64,000 nucleotides of DNA. Source: Candidatus Melainabacteria bacterium (lineage in GTDB: Bacteria; Cyanobacteriota; Vampirovibrionia; Obscuribacterales; Obscuribacteraceae). Under the pieces are notes generated by a model that worked only from the letters and a program-made list of their open reading frames with translations, did no database searches and was not told the origin of the DNA. Where the stretch lies: NCBI GenBank assembly GCA_003242885.1, contig QKMZ01000001.1, forward strand, positions 434,001 through 498,000. The letters are read 5' to 3'. A program made the position numbers and the translations under genes. Positions 9,079-17,107 of this stretch are shown here, in pieces; within the stretch, counting starts at the first letter, position 1, and each line of letters begins with the position of its first letter.

Positions 9079-9521
9079 AAGCTAAACAGTTAAGTATTTT
9101 GCTTGTCGAGGATAGTCGCGCTGATGCTCGGTTGATACTGGAAGTCTTCAAGGAAGAGGAAGTTAACGCAACAATAAACGTGGTGCGGGACGGAGAGGAA
9201 GCGATGGACTTCCTATTGAAGAGAAGCCCTTACACAGATGCGTCAACGCCTAATCTCATATTGCTCGACTTAAACTTGCCGAAGAAAGATGGACGAGAAG
9301 TGCTGGCAGAGATAAAGCAAAACGCTGATTTAGACGGAATTCCAATCATCATTTTGACTACTTCGCAATCTGAGGACGATGTAGCTAAGTGCTACAAGCT
9401 TCAAGCCAGCTGCTTTGTAACTAAGCCTATTGACCTGGAAGAGTTTGTGAAAGTTATTCGTTCGCTGGATGAATTCTGGTTTTCTGCTGTTAAATTCCCG
9501 CCGGAGCCTAAGGTATGCTAA
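9075..9521 (+). CDS. Single-domain response regulator, Rcp1-like
   Basis: The 148-residue protein is a receiver domain only. The acidic pair is in LLVEDSRAD, the phospho-acceptor is Asp65 in LLDLNLPKKDG, the conserved Thr is in ILTTSQSEDD and the Lys is in FVTKPID. The KRSPYTDAS insertion between helix 2 and strand 3 is typical of Rcp1-type regulators that serve phytochrome-like kinases. With no output domain, it probably passes the phosphoryl group on or acts by protein contact. It overlaps the kinase before it by 4 bases and the gene after it by 7 bases. The likely partner is the kinase at 7576-9078. Confidence 0.9.
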   Translation: MKAKQLSILLVEDSRADARLILEVFKEEEVNATINVVRDGEEAMDFLLKRSPYTDASTPNLILLDLNLPKKDGREVLAEIKQNADLDGIPIIILTTSQSEDDVAKCYKLQASCFVTKPIDLEEFVKVIRSLDEFWFSAVKFPPEPKVC

Positions 9522-10603
9522 ACACAACGTCCATTCTTCTAGTGGAAGATTCCGAACCGGACGCGAAGTTCGTTCAACAACTACTGCCGAAACAGCGCTT
9601 TTCTATCGTTCATGTGTCATCACTTTTTGAGGCTTCGACTCAGTTAGCATGTTCGTCATTTGATGTGGTACTGCTGGATCTTTCGTTGCCAGATGGAAGT
9701 GGACTTGATTCTTTTCAGAGTCTAAGGGACGTGGGAAAACTTACTCCGATAGTTATTCTTACCGGTTTGAATGATGATGAAACAGCATTGATGGCTGTAA
9801 AACTTGGCGCGCAGGATTATATTCAAAAAAGCGACGTGAATGCCAATTTTCTCGAGCGCAGCATCCGATACGCAATTGAACGAAGACGTGCAGAAGAGAC
9901 CGAGAAGAAATTAGCTACGTTCGAGCAGCGCGAAGAATTTATGGCGACACTTACTCATGACCTCAAAAACCCACTAATTGGGACAAATCGCGTATTGGAA
10001 CTTCTCGCTGAGCAAGCGATGGGCCCGGTGACTGAAGATCATGCGGAATTGCTTTTGCAAATACGAGATAGCAACAAAATTTTGTTGGCAATGATTCAGA
10101 ATTTGCTCGACGTTTATAGACTTGAAAAGGATATCGATGCGGTTGTTTTGACGAATACCTATCTCAAAGACATTGTCTCTACCTGTTTGAAAGACATACT
10201 TCCCATAGCAAAAAATAGAATGATCAAAATCAACACTGATTTTGCGACGGATCGTAAAATGGTTAGAGCTGACGTCTTAGCGATGCGTCGAGTGTTTCAA
10301 AATCTGCTCGACAATGCACTCAAGTTTACGCCGTCCGGCGGTGAGATCACTCTTTCGATTGGCTCGAATAATGGGGATGTTTGCGTCGAAATTGAGGACA
10401 ATGGTCCTGGAATGTCTGATGAAGAACTGTCCAAAATCTTTAGTAGATTTGCCCAGGGAAGGGCAGGTCGGAAGTTTTCTCCAGGGACCGGTCTTGGACT
10501 TTTCTTGTGCAAGCAGATCATAGATGCCCATCACGGACAAATTTCTTGCTCAAGTAGAGAAGGAAAAGGAACCAAGTTTACGATTTGCCTTCCTGCCGCA
10601 TAG
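9515..10603 (+). CDS. Hybrid receiver-histidine kinase
   Basis: 362 residues, in an order opposite to most hybrids: an N-terminal receiver (about 5-120, phospho-acceptor Asp55 in VLLDLSLPDGSG, Lys in YIQKSD), then HisKA with His148 in LTHDLKNPLIG, then HATPase (NLLDNALKF, DNGPGMSDEELSKIF, GTGLGLFLCKQI). The receiver probably controls the kinase, so the phosphoryl group may reach it from the PAS kinase or through the Rcp1-like protein. Its start overlaps the previous stop by 7 bases, showing that all three genes form one translation-coupled unit. No DNA-binding output is encoded nearby, so the final target is not visible. Confidence 0.9.
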   Translation: MLNTTSILLVEDSEPDAKFVQQLLPKQRFSIVHVSSLFEASTQLACSSFDVVLLDLSLPDGSGLDSFQSLRDVGKLTPIVILTGLNDDETALMAVKLGAQDYIQKSDVNANFLERSIRYAIERRRAEETEKKLATFEQREEFMATLTHDLKNPLIGTNRVLELLAEQAMGPVTEDHAELLLQIRDSNKILLAMIQNLLDVYRLEKDIDAVVLTNTYLKDIVSTCLKDILPIAKNRMIKINTDFATDRKMVRADVLAMRRVFQNLLDNALKFTPSGGEITLSIGSNNGDVCVEIEDNGPGMSDEELSKIFSRFAQGRAGRKFSPGTGLGLFLCKQIIDAHHGQISCSSREGKGTKFTICLPAA

Positions 10604-10634
10604 AGACTTCAACCGCCCGCCGCGACGCTCGCAC

Positions 10635-11075
10635 TTAGTTGGTAGATGTTTGTTGAAATGACTCTTCGTATTGCCTTTTGAAGTTGTCCATTAGAATCGG
10701 AAGCTTCTGTTCAAACGCGTTGTTAATCGGATATTTAAACAACCAAGCGATGAATCCGTTGGCTGAAATTGTGAAGCGCATCGTAATTTCGCCAGGCGTT
10801 TTCTCTGCAAGTTCGTGATAGAAAACAAACTTTGATCCCAGGACCGACATCTCGTCGCTGTAGTTTTTTAGCGGGTTGAAGTCGGTGACAGTAAGAATGT
10901 AGTTATGTCCGTCGCGTGACTTCATGTGCCCTACGCTGCCCGCTTTTAGCGGTCCGTCGAATTGCAGATCGTCAATGAAGATGTCCCATTCCGGCATACG
11001 CTTCCAATCAACTAACTTCTCCCAGGCGGTCTTAAGATCGCCTTTGAATGTGATGCTGTGTTCGACGAATACCAT
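10635..11075 (-). CDS. SRPBCC (START-like) family protein, CoxG/polyketide-cyclase type
   Basis: 146 residues from the ATG that follows GAGG by a normal distance; a start 13 codons earlier is possible but has less support. The pattern is a START/Bet v1-like ligand-binding fold: EHSITFKGDLKTAWEKLVDWKRMPEWDIFIDD (helix-grip start with a conserved Trp), a GHMKSRDGHNYILTVTDFNP strand pair, and a long C-terminal helix. Such proteins bind hydrophobic ligands or act as cyclases. There is no signal peptide, so it is cytoplasmic. It is 29 bases downstream of the large secreted-protein gene on the same strand and may belong to its transcript. The ligand cannot be deduced. Confidence 0.75.
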   Translation of the reverse strand: MVFVEHSITFKGDLKTAWEKLVDWKRMPEWDIFIDDLQFDGPLKAGSVGHMKSRDGHNYILTVTDFNPLKNYSDEMSVLGSKFVFYHELAEKTPGEITMRFTISANGFIAWLFKYPINNAFEQKLPILMDNFKRQYEESFQQTSTN

Positions 11076-11104
11076 AGCTATAACCTCGGGATGCCTGATT
11101 TTGA

Positions 11105-13351
11105 CTAGTACCAAAATGGAGTTTGTTTAGTCCACACGTTTCCCTTGTATTTCGAGTGAAGGGTAAGGAACATTTGTTTAGATAATTTTGTGGTGGCGTC
11201 ATCGGTGGCGCCGTAACGCGTGCATTTTACGGCGTAGTGCAAAGCTTCAGGCACGCGCGGGTCGGCTGGGTGCTTCTGAGCGTATGCCAGAACAATCTTT
11301 GCAAAGTAATTGGGAGCCGTTTCAACCTTGGCGAGTTTCGCCAATTGCGCCGTGGCTTGTGCTCTTTGCGCAGCAGTTAGAAACGTTGGATCGAAAGGCT
11401 CATCATCTGACGATGAGTCCGAATCATCATCGCTGTTGCTCGTTGCGATTTTGTGAACTGGGCTGGCTCCCCACCACCATCCGCTTGAATCGCCGTAATC
11501 GTCATCCATCAACTGGCCGCTTGTCGCGTTTGGCTCTGCCGATGAAAAGTGGAGCATCAACAATGCCGCTGCGAATTTCCGATCTTCCGGAGTCGTTGCT
11601 GCAAGGTATGACGTGAAGAATTTCGACTTCGCTTTATTGAGCGGTGAAGCAATTACCGCTAAGTTTTTTGCTTCGGCCTCGTCACCGATTAGAACTGCTC
11701 GCACCCACGATGTCCATGCAACGTTATTGCGTAAGTTGGCGGGAACTTGCTTATTCGTAGCGACTTGGCGCAAGACGCTCAATGGAAGTTTGTTTGTGAG
11801 AACATTCCCGGCAAGTGTTGTGAAGGCTGCTGGTGTTTTTCCTTTACCTTTCAAATCATCTGCTTCGTCAGGCATCTCCGGAATGCCACCATCGCTGCAA
11901 ATTGCTAGTGGTTTTTGAACGCCATATTTCAAGAACTCATCTAAGTTTGCAGATAGAGGAAGTCTCATCAGCTTTAGCGCATTGAGCGAACCTGCGGGCA
12001 GATCCGCAGGCGGAGAGGAAAGAACTTTATCTAGCGAAGCCTTAACAGCAGCATCCTTGCTTTGCCCCGATTCAAGCCGATTGACGTGATAGAAAAGCGT
12101 CCACTTCGCATACGGAGATTTGTCAGCACGTGCAGCAGCGATTAACTGATTTGCATGCTGGTCTTCTGAATCGACACCGGTGATGGCTGCCACCAACCAT
12201 GCCGTCGATTTCGTTTCTTTCCAGCGGGTCAGCGCGTGCTTTGTGCTTGCCTCATCGGTTGCTTGGAAGGTCAGAATCCAGTCGATCATCTCATTTTTCT
12301 TGAGATTCTCCGGCACCTTGCTGTAGGTTACTTCGGTTCCTGAATTGTCCGGGTCGAGGTAGTTGTCCAGGGTTTTAGTGATTTCTTCGATTGTGTATTG
12401 ATCAAACTTCTCTCGGGCGAGCTTGCTTAAATGTGCATCCGGCGAAACTCTAACAGCGATAAAATTCGCTAGAGATTGAAGGTCTTCCTTAAGCGTTGCA
12501 TATGAAGGATTTGCAATCAGCTGTTGGATTTTTTGTCCTGCTTGTTCGAGCAAACTCTTGTTCATTTCTTTTGCAAGAGTGGCCTGGCGTATCATCGAAC
12601 GAGTCGCTAAATATCCAGCCATCTCTTTCCACTTTGAATTCGCATCAGCTGCAATCGCTTCGAAATCTTTGCGCGCAACGTCGAAGTTTTGCGCATAGAA
12701 ATTTGCCGCCGCGATTTGATATGCACGCTCTTGTTTGCAATACGCGTCTGCGCCTTCCGGCAAAGGCGTTGGAATTTTAGCTTCCGGCACCTTGTCGGAA
12801 TACTTTGGACTACCGCAATTAGAGAAGACTTCGTCTTGCGCAGAGACCCATTCTTTTACTTGTGCAGAGCCGATGCCATATTTATCGATCATGCTCTTAA
12901 GCGTTTTGGCGGCAGTTTCAAAACCGCTAGTCTGCGCATTGCAATATGACTCGTACGAGTTCTCTTTGCTAACAGGTCTTTCCGTGTCGATAGTCTCAAT
13001 CTTGCTGACACCGGGAACGGTGGCTCGCAATTTGATCCAGCTTTCTGTATTGCCGGCGCAATCTGAATAAGTTGCTTGCAGGCGTTGGTCCCAGAGCTGT
13101 TCGAAGCCCTTCTGCTCGTCTGGTGTTAGAGGCCTATTGGTCAGATAGCGGTACGCTGCCATCAGATATGAGCGCGCGTAAGTGTTTTTCAAAATTCCCA
13201 ATTGTCCCGCAGCGTACTTATCCATTGGGAAATCGGGATGCAGCGTGTAGGTCCAGTAAGGGTTGCTGCCGAACGCACATGTATTTCCTGGCAGAGTGTT
13301 TACGTTAAACATGAACGCCAGTGATAGCGCAATTGCAATTGTTTTTTTCAT
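11105..13351 (-). CDS. Large secreted protein paired with DUF3142, unknown function
   Basis: 748 residues from the ATG of MKKTIAIALS, which overlaps the stop of the DUF3142 gene by four bases (ATGA); this coupling decides the start. A signal peptide covers about residues 1-26. The mature part is rich in helical segments of varying length, like a solenoid or TPR-type scaffold, with a Ser/Asp-rich acidic stretch (about 635-650, SDDDSDSSSDDE). No enzyme motif is visible. The steady pairing with a DUF3142 protein suggests the two work together in the envelope or periplasm. I do not recognise the family. Confidence 0.75.
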   Translation of the reverse strand: MKKTIAIALSLAFMFNVNTLPGNTCAFGSNPYWTYTLHPDFPMDKYAAGQLGILKNTYARSYLMAAYRYLTNRPLTPDEQKGFEQLWDQRLQATYSDCAGNTESWIKLRATVPGVSKIETIDTERPVSKENSYESYCNAQTSGFETAAKTLKSMIDKYGIGSAQVKEWVSAQDEVFSNCGSPKYSDKVPEAKIPTPLPEGADAYCKQERAYQIAAANFYAQNFDVARKDFEAIAADANSKWKEMAGYLATRSMIRQATLAKEMNKSLLEQAGQKIQQLIANPSYATLKEDLQSLANFIAVRVSPDAHLSKLAREKFDQYTIEEITKTLDNYLDPDNSGTEVTYSKVPENLKKNEMIDWILTFQATDEASTKHALTRWKETKSTAWLVAAITGVDSEDQHANQLIAAARADKSPYAKWTLFYHVNRLESGQSKDAAVKASLDKVLSSPPADLPAGSLNALKLMRLPLSANLDEFLKYGVQKPLAICSDGGIPEMPDEADDLKGKGKTPAAFTTLAGNVLTNKLPLSVLRQVATNKQVPANLRNNVAWTSWVRAVLIGDEAEAKNLAVIASPLNKAKSKFFTSYLAATTPEDRKFAAALLMLHFSSAEPNATSGQLMDDDYGDSSGWWWGASPVHKIATSNSDDDSDSSSDDEPFDPTFLTAAQRAQATAQLAKLAKVETAPNYFAKIVLAYAQKHPADPRVPEALHYAVKCTRYGATDDATTKLSKQMFLTLHSKYKGNVWTKQTPFWY

Positions 13352-14154
13352 AGTTCGCCCAGCAACGATTTGACCGCTTGAATCTTTTTCGGGGTCCACG
13401 CTGTTTTGGTGAAAACATAGACCCGCACAGGAATTTTACGCTTCTGCGCAATCGGGATCATTAGTTCGTTAACTCTGGTATCTTCCAATGACAAGCCAAG
13501 TGATCCGTTTGCGCGCTCGTCTAGAAAGTCATGGTGTTTTTGAAAGTAGAGCAGTACCTTTTCTCGTTCGCGCCCGAGGCTGAACATCATGGGCACTGCT
13601 TCGTCGATTGGCAAGTCCGTAATCCAGTTGTCAAACAGGCACCATGATGCCAAAGCCGTAATCGAAATCGGCATTGTGGATGGAAGTGTCTTTCTTAAAT
13701 ATTGGAGTAATGAGCGGTAAAAAGGCCGCTCTGATTCGAGAGCGTCGAAGTCAATTTGGATTGCGGCAGCGTTAGCAACTCTCGCCGCCTTCTGAATATG
13801 CCAGGCAATCTTTTCTATTTGCTGATTGGACAGTTTTGGCTTTTCGCGCCGAATCACGTCGATTCGAACAGTTGGCACCACCTTCGTGCGCGGTGGGATC
13901 TTTAGTGGTTGATTTCTTGTTTCCCACTTGATGTTGTTACCATCAATAAATACATGGCACGCGAGATAAGCGACGCCAAACTGATGTGGATCGATGTCCG
14001 AAAGATCTTCCGCTCGCTTCCAGGCCCAGAGGATTTTATTGGGCGTGCTTATCTGAAGCGAAGCTTTTGAAGCCGATTTCTCCGTAGCAATTGCTTGCAT
14101 TTGCAAGAGCAGTGCGGATGCAATAGTAGTTGCGAAGACGGTGGGGAAGCGCAT
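13348..14154 (-). CDS. DUF3142 domain protein, secreted
   Basis: 268 residues with an N-terminal signal peptide (about 1-23). The body carries the features I associate with DUF3142: ILWAWKRAEDL near the start, then AAAIQIDFDALESER, SITALASWCLFDNWI and AVPMMFSLGRERE. The order of strands and acidic residues at strand ends suggests a TIM-barrel related to glycoside hydrolases, with Asp/Glu of QIDFDALESE as possible catalytic residues; that part is inference. Its stop overlaps the next start in ATGA, so the next protein is made from the same message. There is no close promoter match. Confidence 0.75.
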   Translation of the reverse strand: MRFPTVFATTIASALLLQMQAIATEKSASKASLQISTPNKILWAWKRAEDLSDIDPHQFGVAYLACHVFIDGNNIKWETRNQPLKIPPRTKVVPTVRIDVIRREKPKLSNQQIEKIAWHIQKAARVANAAAIQIDFDALESERPFYRSLLQYLRKTLPSTMPISITALASWCLFDNWITDLPIDEAVPMMFSLGREREKVLLYFQKHHDFLDERANGSLGLSLEDTRVNELMIPIAQKRKIPVRVYVFTKTAWTPKKIQAVKSLLGEL

Positions 14155-14586
14155 TGCAGTACGTGAGCGACAGCCCTAGTATGATGTCACACTATGCTCA
14201 AAATCTCTCATTTGCATTTTGATTTATGGCTGGTCACGGTTACTGCAGGTACGTGTTAGAGCAGATTGCTGAGAGATTTCTCGTTGAGTGAGATGTGCCG
14301 TCGGGCGAGTAACACTGGCGATTTTTTTCGCCAGTGTTATGGAACTTTCTCATATTCCTCTGGTGCTTGTAAAGATAACGCGGTAAGTCACTTGGTCAGC
14401 CAATTCTTGAAGTGTTTGCCAGCTTGCCTCGCTCCGGTTTCGGCTCACCCAGCCGCGTGAGCTCTTGTCTGAGAAACGTGGCCGGTAGATATAGGTGACA
14501 TTCCGGCTCATGCTGTGGGAATCCATAGCGAAATCTTATCCAAACCCTAGATTGCAAATTCGCATATCTATACTATAGTTTCTTCA
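14155..14586. other. Intergenic region between divergent genes
   Basis: 432 bases holding a perfect 11-bp hairpin at 14310-14339 (listed separately), a smaller GCTCAC/GTGAGC stem at about 14442-14462, and TATACT at 14569-14574, a good -10 box just before the gene on the right. No supported gene is present. Confidence 0.4.
14310..14339. repeat. Perfect 11-bp inverted repeat with an all-T loop
   Basis: TAACACTGGCG (14310-14320) and CGCCAGTGTTA (14329-14339) enclose ATTTTTTT. It looks like a terminator stem, but the T run is in the loop and not after the stem. No gene ends nearby on the plus strand. It could be an operator, a structured RNA element or a terminator for an unseen transcript. Confidence 0.6.
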
Positions 14587-15060
14587 ATGCAACGTCAGCT
14601 GTCCTTTTCGAGTGAGTTAGGAGCTGGCGCGGGCTTCGCATGGAGAATTTTGCGGGCAATGATGAAGAAGGTTGGCGTAATCTGGGAGCCTCTGATTGAT
14701 GCGGTTGTCGATGCCAGCTGGAATAATCGCCATGGCAAAGCCGCGAAGGTTGTAAAAACGCTACTAAAGGCAATGCGTGATACCCGCGGTGCGACTTCAT
14801 CGCACCCAGAATTGATGAAAGCGTTTTATCGTTTGATCGATTTCTATTGCATGGAAAACGATTACGAGAAAGCGCATGGGCTGTGCGAGACACTGTTGAA
14901 AGCGCAACAAGATATGTTTGGCACAAACGATCCTCGTCTTATGGACACTTTAATACGAATCGCGAAAATCAATCAGTTGCGCAAGTCAGCTGAAACTGGT
15001 TTTTCCCAAAAGAGCGGTGCTGCATCATCAGAATTCGCGGCACAACCTCTGTCCGCATAG
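14587..15060 (+). CDS. Helical-repeat (TPR-like) small protein
   Basis: 157 residues from the first ATG. A second ATG at 14659 gives 133 residues (MMKKVGVIWEP) and may be the true start, since TATACT at 14569-14574 leaves almost no leader for the first. The region at about 50-125 has two helix pairs with TPR spacing: LIDFYCMENDYEKAHGLCETLLKAQQDMFG and DPRLMDTLIRIAKI, a form seen in Kinesin-light-chain-like TPRs. No signal peptide is seen with the second start. It probably binds a protein partner. The family is not recognised. Confidence 0.6.
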   Translation: MQRQLSFSSELGAGAGFAWRILRAMMKKVGVIWEPLIDAVVDASWNNRHGKAAKVVKTLLKAMRDTRGATSSHPELMKAFYRLIDFYCMENDYEKAHGLCETLLKAQQDMFGTNDPRLMDTLIRIAKINQLRKSAETGFSQKSGAASSEFAAQPLSA

Positions 15061-15100
15061 CGGTAAAAGAGAACTTAGAAAAGGTTTCTTGACCCCCACA

Positions 15101-15139
15101 GGCCCGCATTGCCATCACTGGTAGTGCGAGCCTTTTATT
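15101..15139 (+). terminator. Possible terminator
   Basis: A hairpin with an internal mismatch: GGC..GCA and CCA on the left, TGG and TGC..GCC on the right (15101-15132), followed by TTTTATTT. It lies 40 bases after the stop of the gene at 14587-15060. Confidence 0.5.
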
Positions 15140-15277
15140 TGTCCGTGTTTTTTTTCGCTCGCACCTTGGCTGTCAAGTATAGACTGGTTCAGTTTAAGTG
15201 ACGTCATTTATAGTTATTCTCTCCCTTACCTGTGGCACGAACTCTTTGTGACGCAAATCGCCGTGGAGGTTTTTCAA

Positions 15278-16099
15278 ATGCGCGCAAGTCTGGCAATGGT
15301 ATTCCTTAGCAGCTTTGCCATTTTGGCGGGGAATCCCTCACTAGCGGCTGATAATAAGGCGGTCGGTGAAGCGTCAGCGGCGAGTGCTGGAAAGCCGGTT
15401 GAGGCGGCGGTTCCTCCGACCTCGACTGCAAGCGAACCTGGAAGCGCGACAACCCCTGCGCCTGGCGTAGCTCCATCCGGAGCGAACGAAGCTGCCTCGA
15501 CGGCAGCTCCTGCAGCCAATCCCGCCGAGGCACCGTCCACCGTCGCCCCGGCATCTGCAGCAGCAGGCGCCGCAGCGCTTGAGCCGCACAAGCGACCTGT
15601 TCCGGATGGCTATGCCGCTGCTGCGGAGTTGTTCAAGCAGAGGAAGTTTGCTCAGGCGCAAAAAGAGTTTGAAGCGATTGTCGCCACAGGCGCCGCCGAC
15701 ATTAATACTCACCTCTGTCTTGCGCACTGCTATTTGCAGCAAAAAATCTATTCCAAAGCCATCAAAGAATTTGATTTACTCAGCAAGCACGCGAAGAACA
15801 GCATGAGCCTTCAGAAGAGTTGCGCACAAACTGCGACTTCGCTTCGTAACGCAATGAGAGGAGTTTGCCCCGCTAACTGCTTGAAAGGGCACGACCCTCG
15901 CTGGACGCTTAAGGCAGGCAGTAAAGTGATTCTAGTTCCGCACAACGGCGGCGGTTATGACACTCTGACGCCCAACGACATCGGCCATTTGATCGTTTAC
16001 GAGCATGGAAATTGTGTCGTGAAAGGCGTCTGCCCTATCTGCGAAGGAACTACTGAAGTTCCTGTGCTCAAAGACGGCGGCCCAATGCCGCGCATCTGA
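15278..16099 (+). CDS. Secreted TPR protein with C-terminal cysteine motifs (paralogue A)
   Basis: 273 residues from the ATG that follows GTGGAGG; a start ten codons earlier would spoil the signal peptide MRASLAMVFLSSFAILAGNPSLA. A disordered Ala/Pro/Ser/Glu-rich linker (about 25-105) leads to EPHKRPVPDGYAAAAELF and two TPR-like helical pairs (about 115-180). The C-terminal part has GVCPANC...DPRW and CPICEGTTEVPVLKDG..MPRI, the second resembling half a DnaJ zinc finger. Together four cysteines could bind one metal. The next gene is a clear paralogue with the same order of parts. It probably acts in the periplasm or on the outside. The role is unknown. Confidence 0.75.
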   Translation: MRASLAMVFLSSFAILAGNPSLAADNKAVGEASAASAGKPVEAAVPPTSTASEPGSATTPAPGVAPSGANEAASTAAPAANPAEAPSTVAPASAAAGAAALEPHKRPVPDGYAAAAELFKQRKFAQAQKEFEAIVATGAADINTHLCLAHCYLQQKIYSKAIKEFDLLSKHAKNSMSLQKSCAQTATSLRNAMRGVCPANCLKGHDPRWTLKAGSKVILVPHNGGGYDTLTPNDIGHLIVYEHGNCVVKGVCPICEGTTEVPVLKDGGPMPRI

Positions 16100-16139
16100 T
16101 CTTGTCTAAATCGATTTCAAACTACAGAGGAGACCGATT

Positions 16140-17090
16140 TTGAAAAGGCAACTTTTCTCTCTTGTACTTTCTTTTTGCTTTGTGGCCGGAAGTTCCGGAT
16201 TGGCAAAGGGGACATCGGAGGGCGCGAAGACAACATCTAAGCCGAAGCTGTTGGTTCCGACGCTTCCCCCTCCAACGGCTGATTGGCCGGAGGTCACTCC
16301 ATCCACGAGTGTTCCTTCTGGCTCTGGTTCAAATTCTGCCGCAACAGTGAACCCAAGCGAGAGCCACACCCCCATCCCGAGTCAAGCTGAGCCTTCTGGA
16401 GCAGCCACAAATACTCCCTCTGAAGCGCCTGCCTCGGTTCCAACCAATGTTTCTCCGCCTGTGCTTTCGCCAACGGGTTCGGAATTACCTTCCAGTTCTA
16501 ACACTGCTCCGCAAACCGATGCTGCTGCCGTTTCACCTCCGGTAGTCGAACAGTCTCCAGCGCAAATGGAGCCGCACAAACGTCCAGTTCCAGCTGCCTA
16601 TGCGGCGGCTGCGGAATTATACAAACAGAAAAAGTTTCCTCAGGCAGCAAAGGCATTCGAAGCGATTATTCAGTCAGGCGTTGCCAATGTTGATACTCAC
16701 CTATCTTTGGCTTATTGCTACTTGCTGCAACGACTTTACTCTAAGGCGGTCAAAGAATTTGAATGGGTGGCGAAGTACGGCAAGAACAGCATGACTTTAC
16801 AAAGGCAGTGTGGTCAAACGGCGTCTGTATTACGCACCTATATGGCAGGCGTTTGCCCTGCGCCATGTCTAAAAGCAAATGATCCTCGTTGGGTTCTACA
16901 GCCCGATGGAAAGCACTGGATCACCGTTAGTTATTCAAGCAAGGCGACCTGGAAATTTAGCGATCATCACATTGGCGAGTATGTTGCTAACGAAAATGGT
17001 ATTCCCGTACTCAAAGGCACTTGCCCCGTATGTGGTGGCACTGGTCGTGTGAAAATGTTGAAAGACGGCGATCCCACACCACGGATTTAG
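16140..17090 (+). CDS. Secreted TPR protein with C-terminal cysteine motifs (paralogue B)
   Basis: 316 residues from a TTG preceded by AGAGGAGA. Parts match paralogue A: a signal peptide (MKRQLFSLVLSFCFVAGSSGLA), a longer Pro/Ser/Thr-rich linker, the EPHKRPVPAAYAAAAELYKQKKF start of the TPR region, GVCPAPC...DPRW, and CPVCGGTGRVKMLKDG..TPRI at the end. CPVCGGTG is close to a DnaJ CxxCxGxG repeat. It lies 40 bases after paralogue A, so the pair is co-transcribed and arose by tandem duplication. The linkers differ more than the ends, as expected for disordered regions. Confidence 0.75.
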   Translation: MKRQLFSLVLSFCFVAGSSGLAKGTSEGAKTTSKPKLLVPTLPPPTADWPEVTPSTSVPSGSGSNSAATVNPSESHTPIPSQAEPSGAATNTPSEAPASVPTNVSPPVLSPTGSELPSSSNTAPQTDAAAVSPPVVEQSPAQMEPHKRPVPAAYAAAAELYKQKKFPQAAKAFEAIIQSGVANVDTHLSLAYCYLLQRLYSKAVKEFEWVAKYGKNSMTLQRQCGQTASVLRTYMAGVCPAPCLKANDPRWVLQPDGKHWITVSYSSKATWKFSDHHIGEYVANENGIPVLKGTCPVCGGTGRVKMLKDGDPTPRI

Positions 17091-17107
17091 CATCGCAAGT
17101 CGCAAGA

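Noticed and set aside
14266..14460. A 64-codon plus-strand frame between the DUF3142 gene and the TPR-like gene
   Set aside because: It runs through the perfect hairpin at 14310-14339, has no clear ribosome site and no recognisable features.
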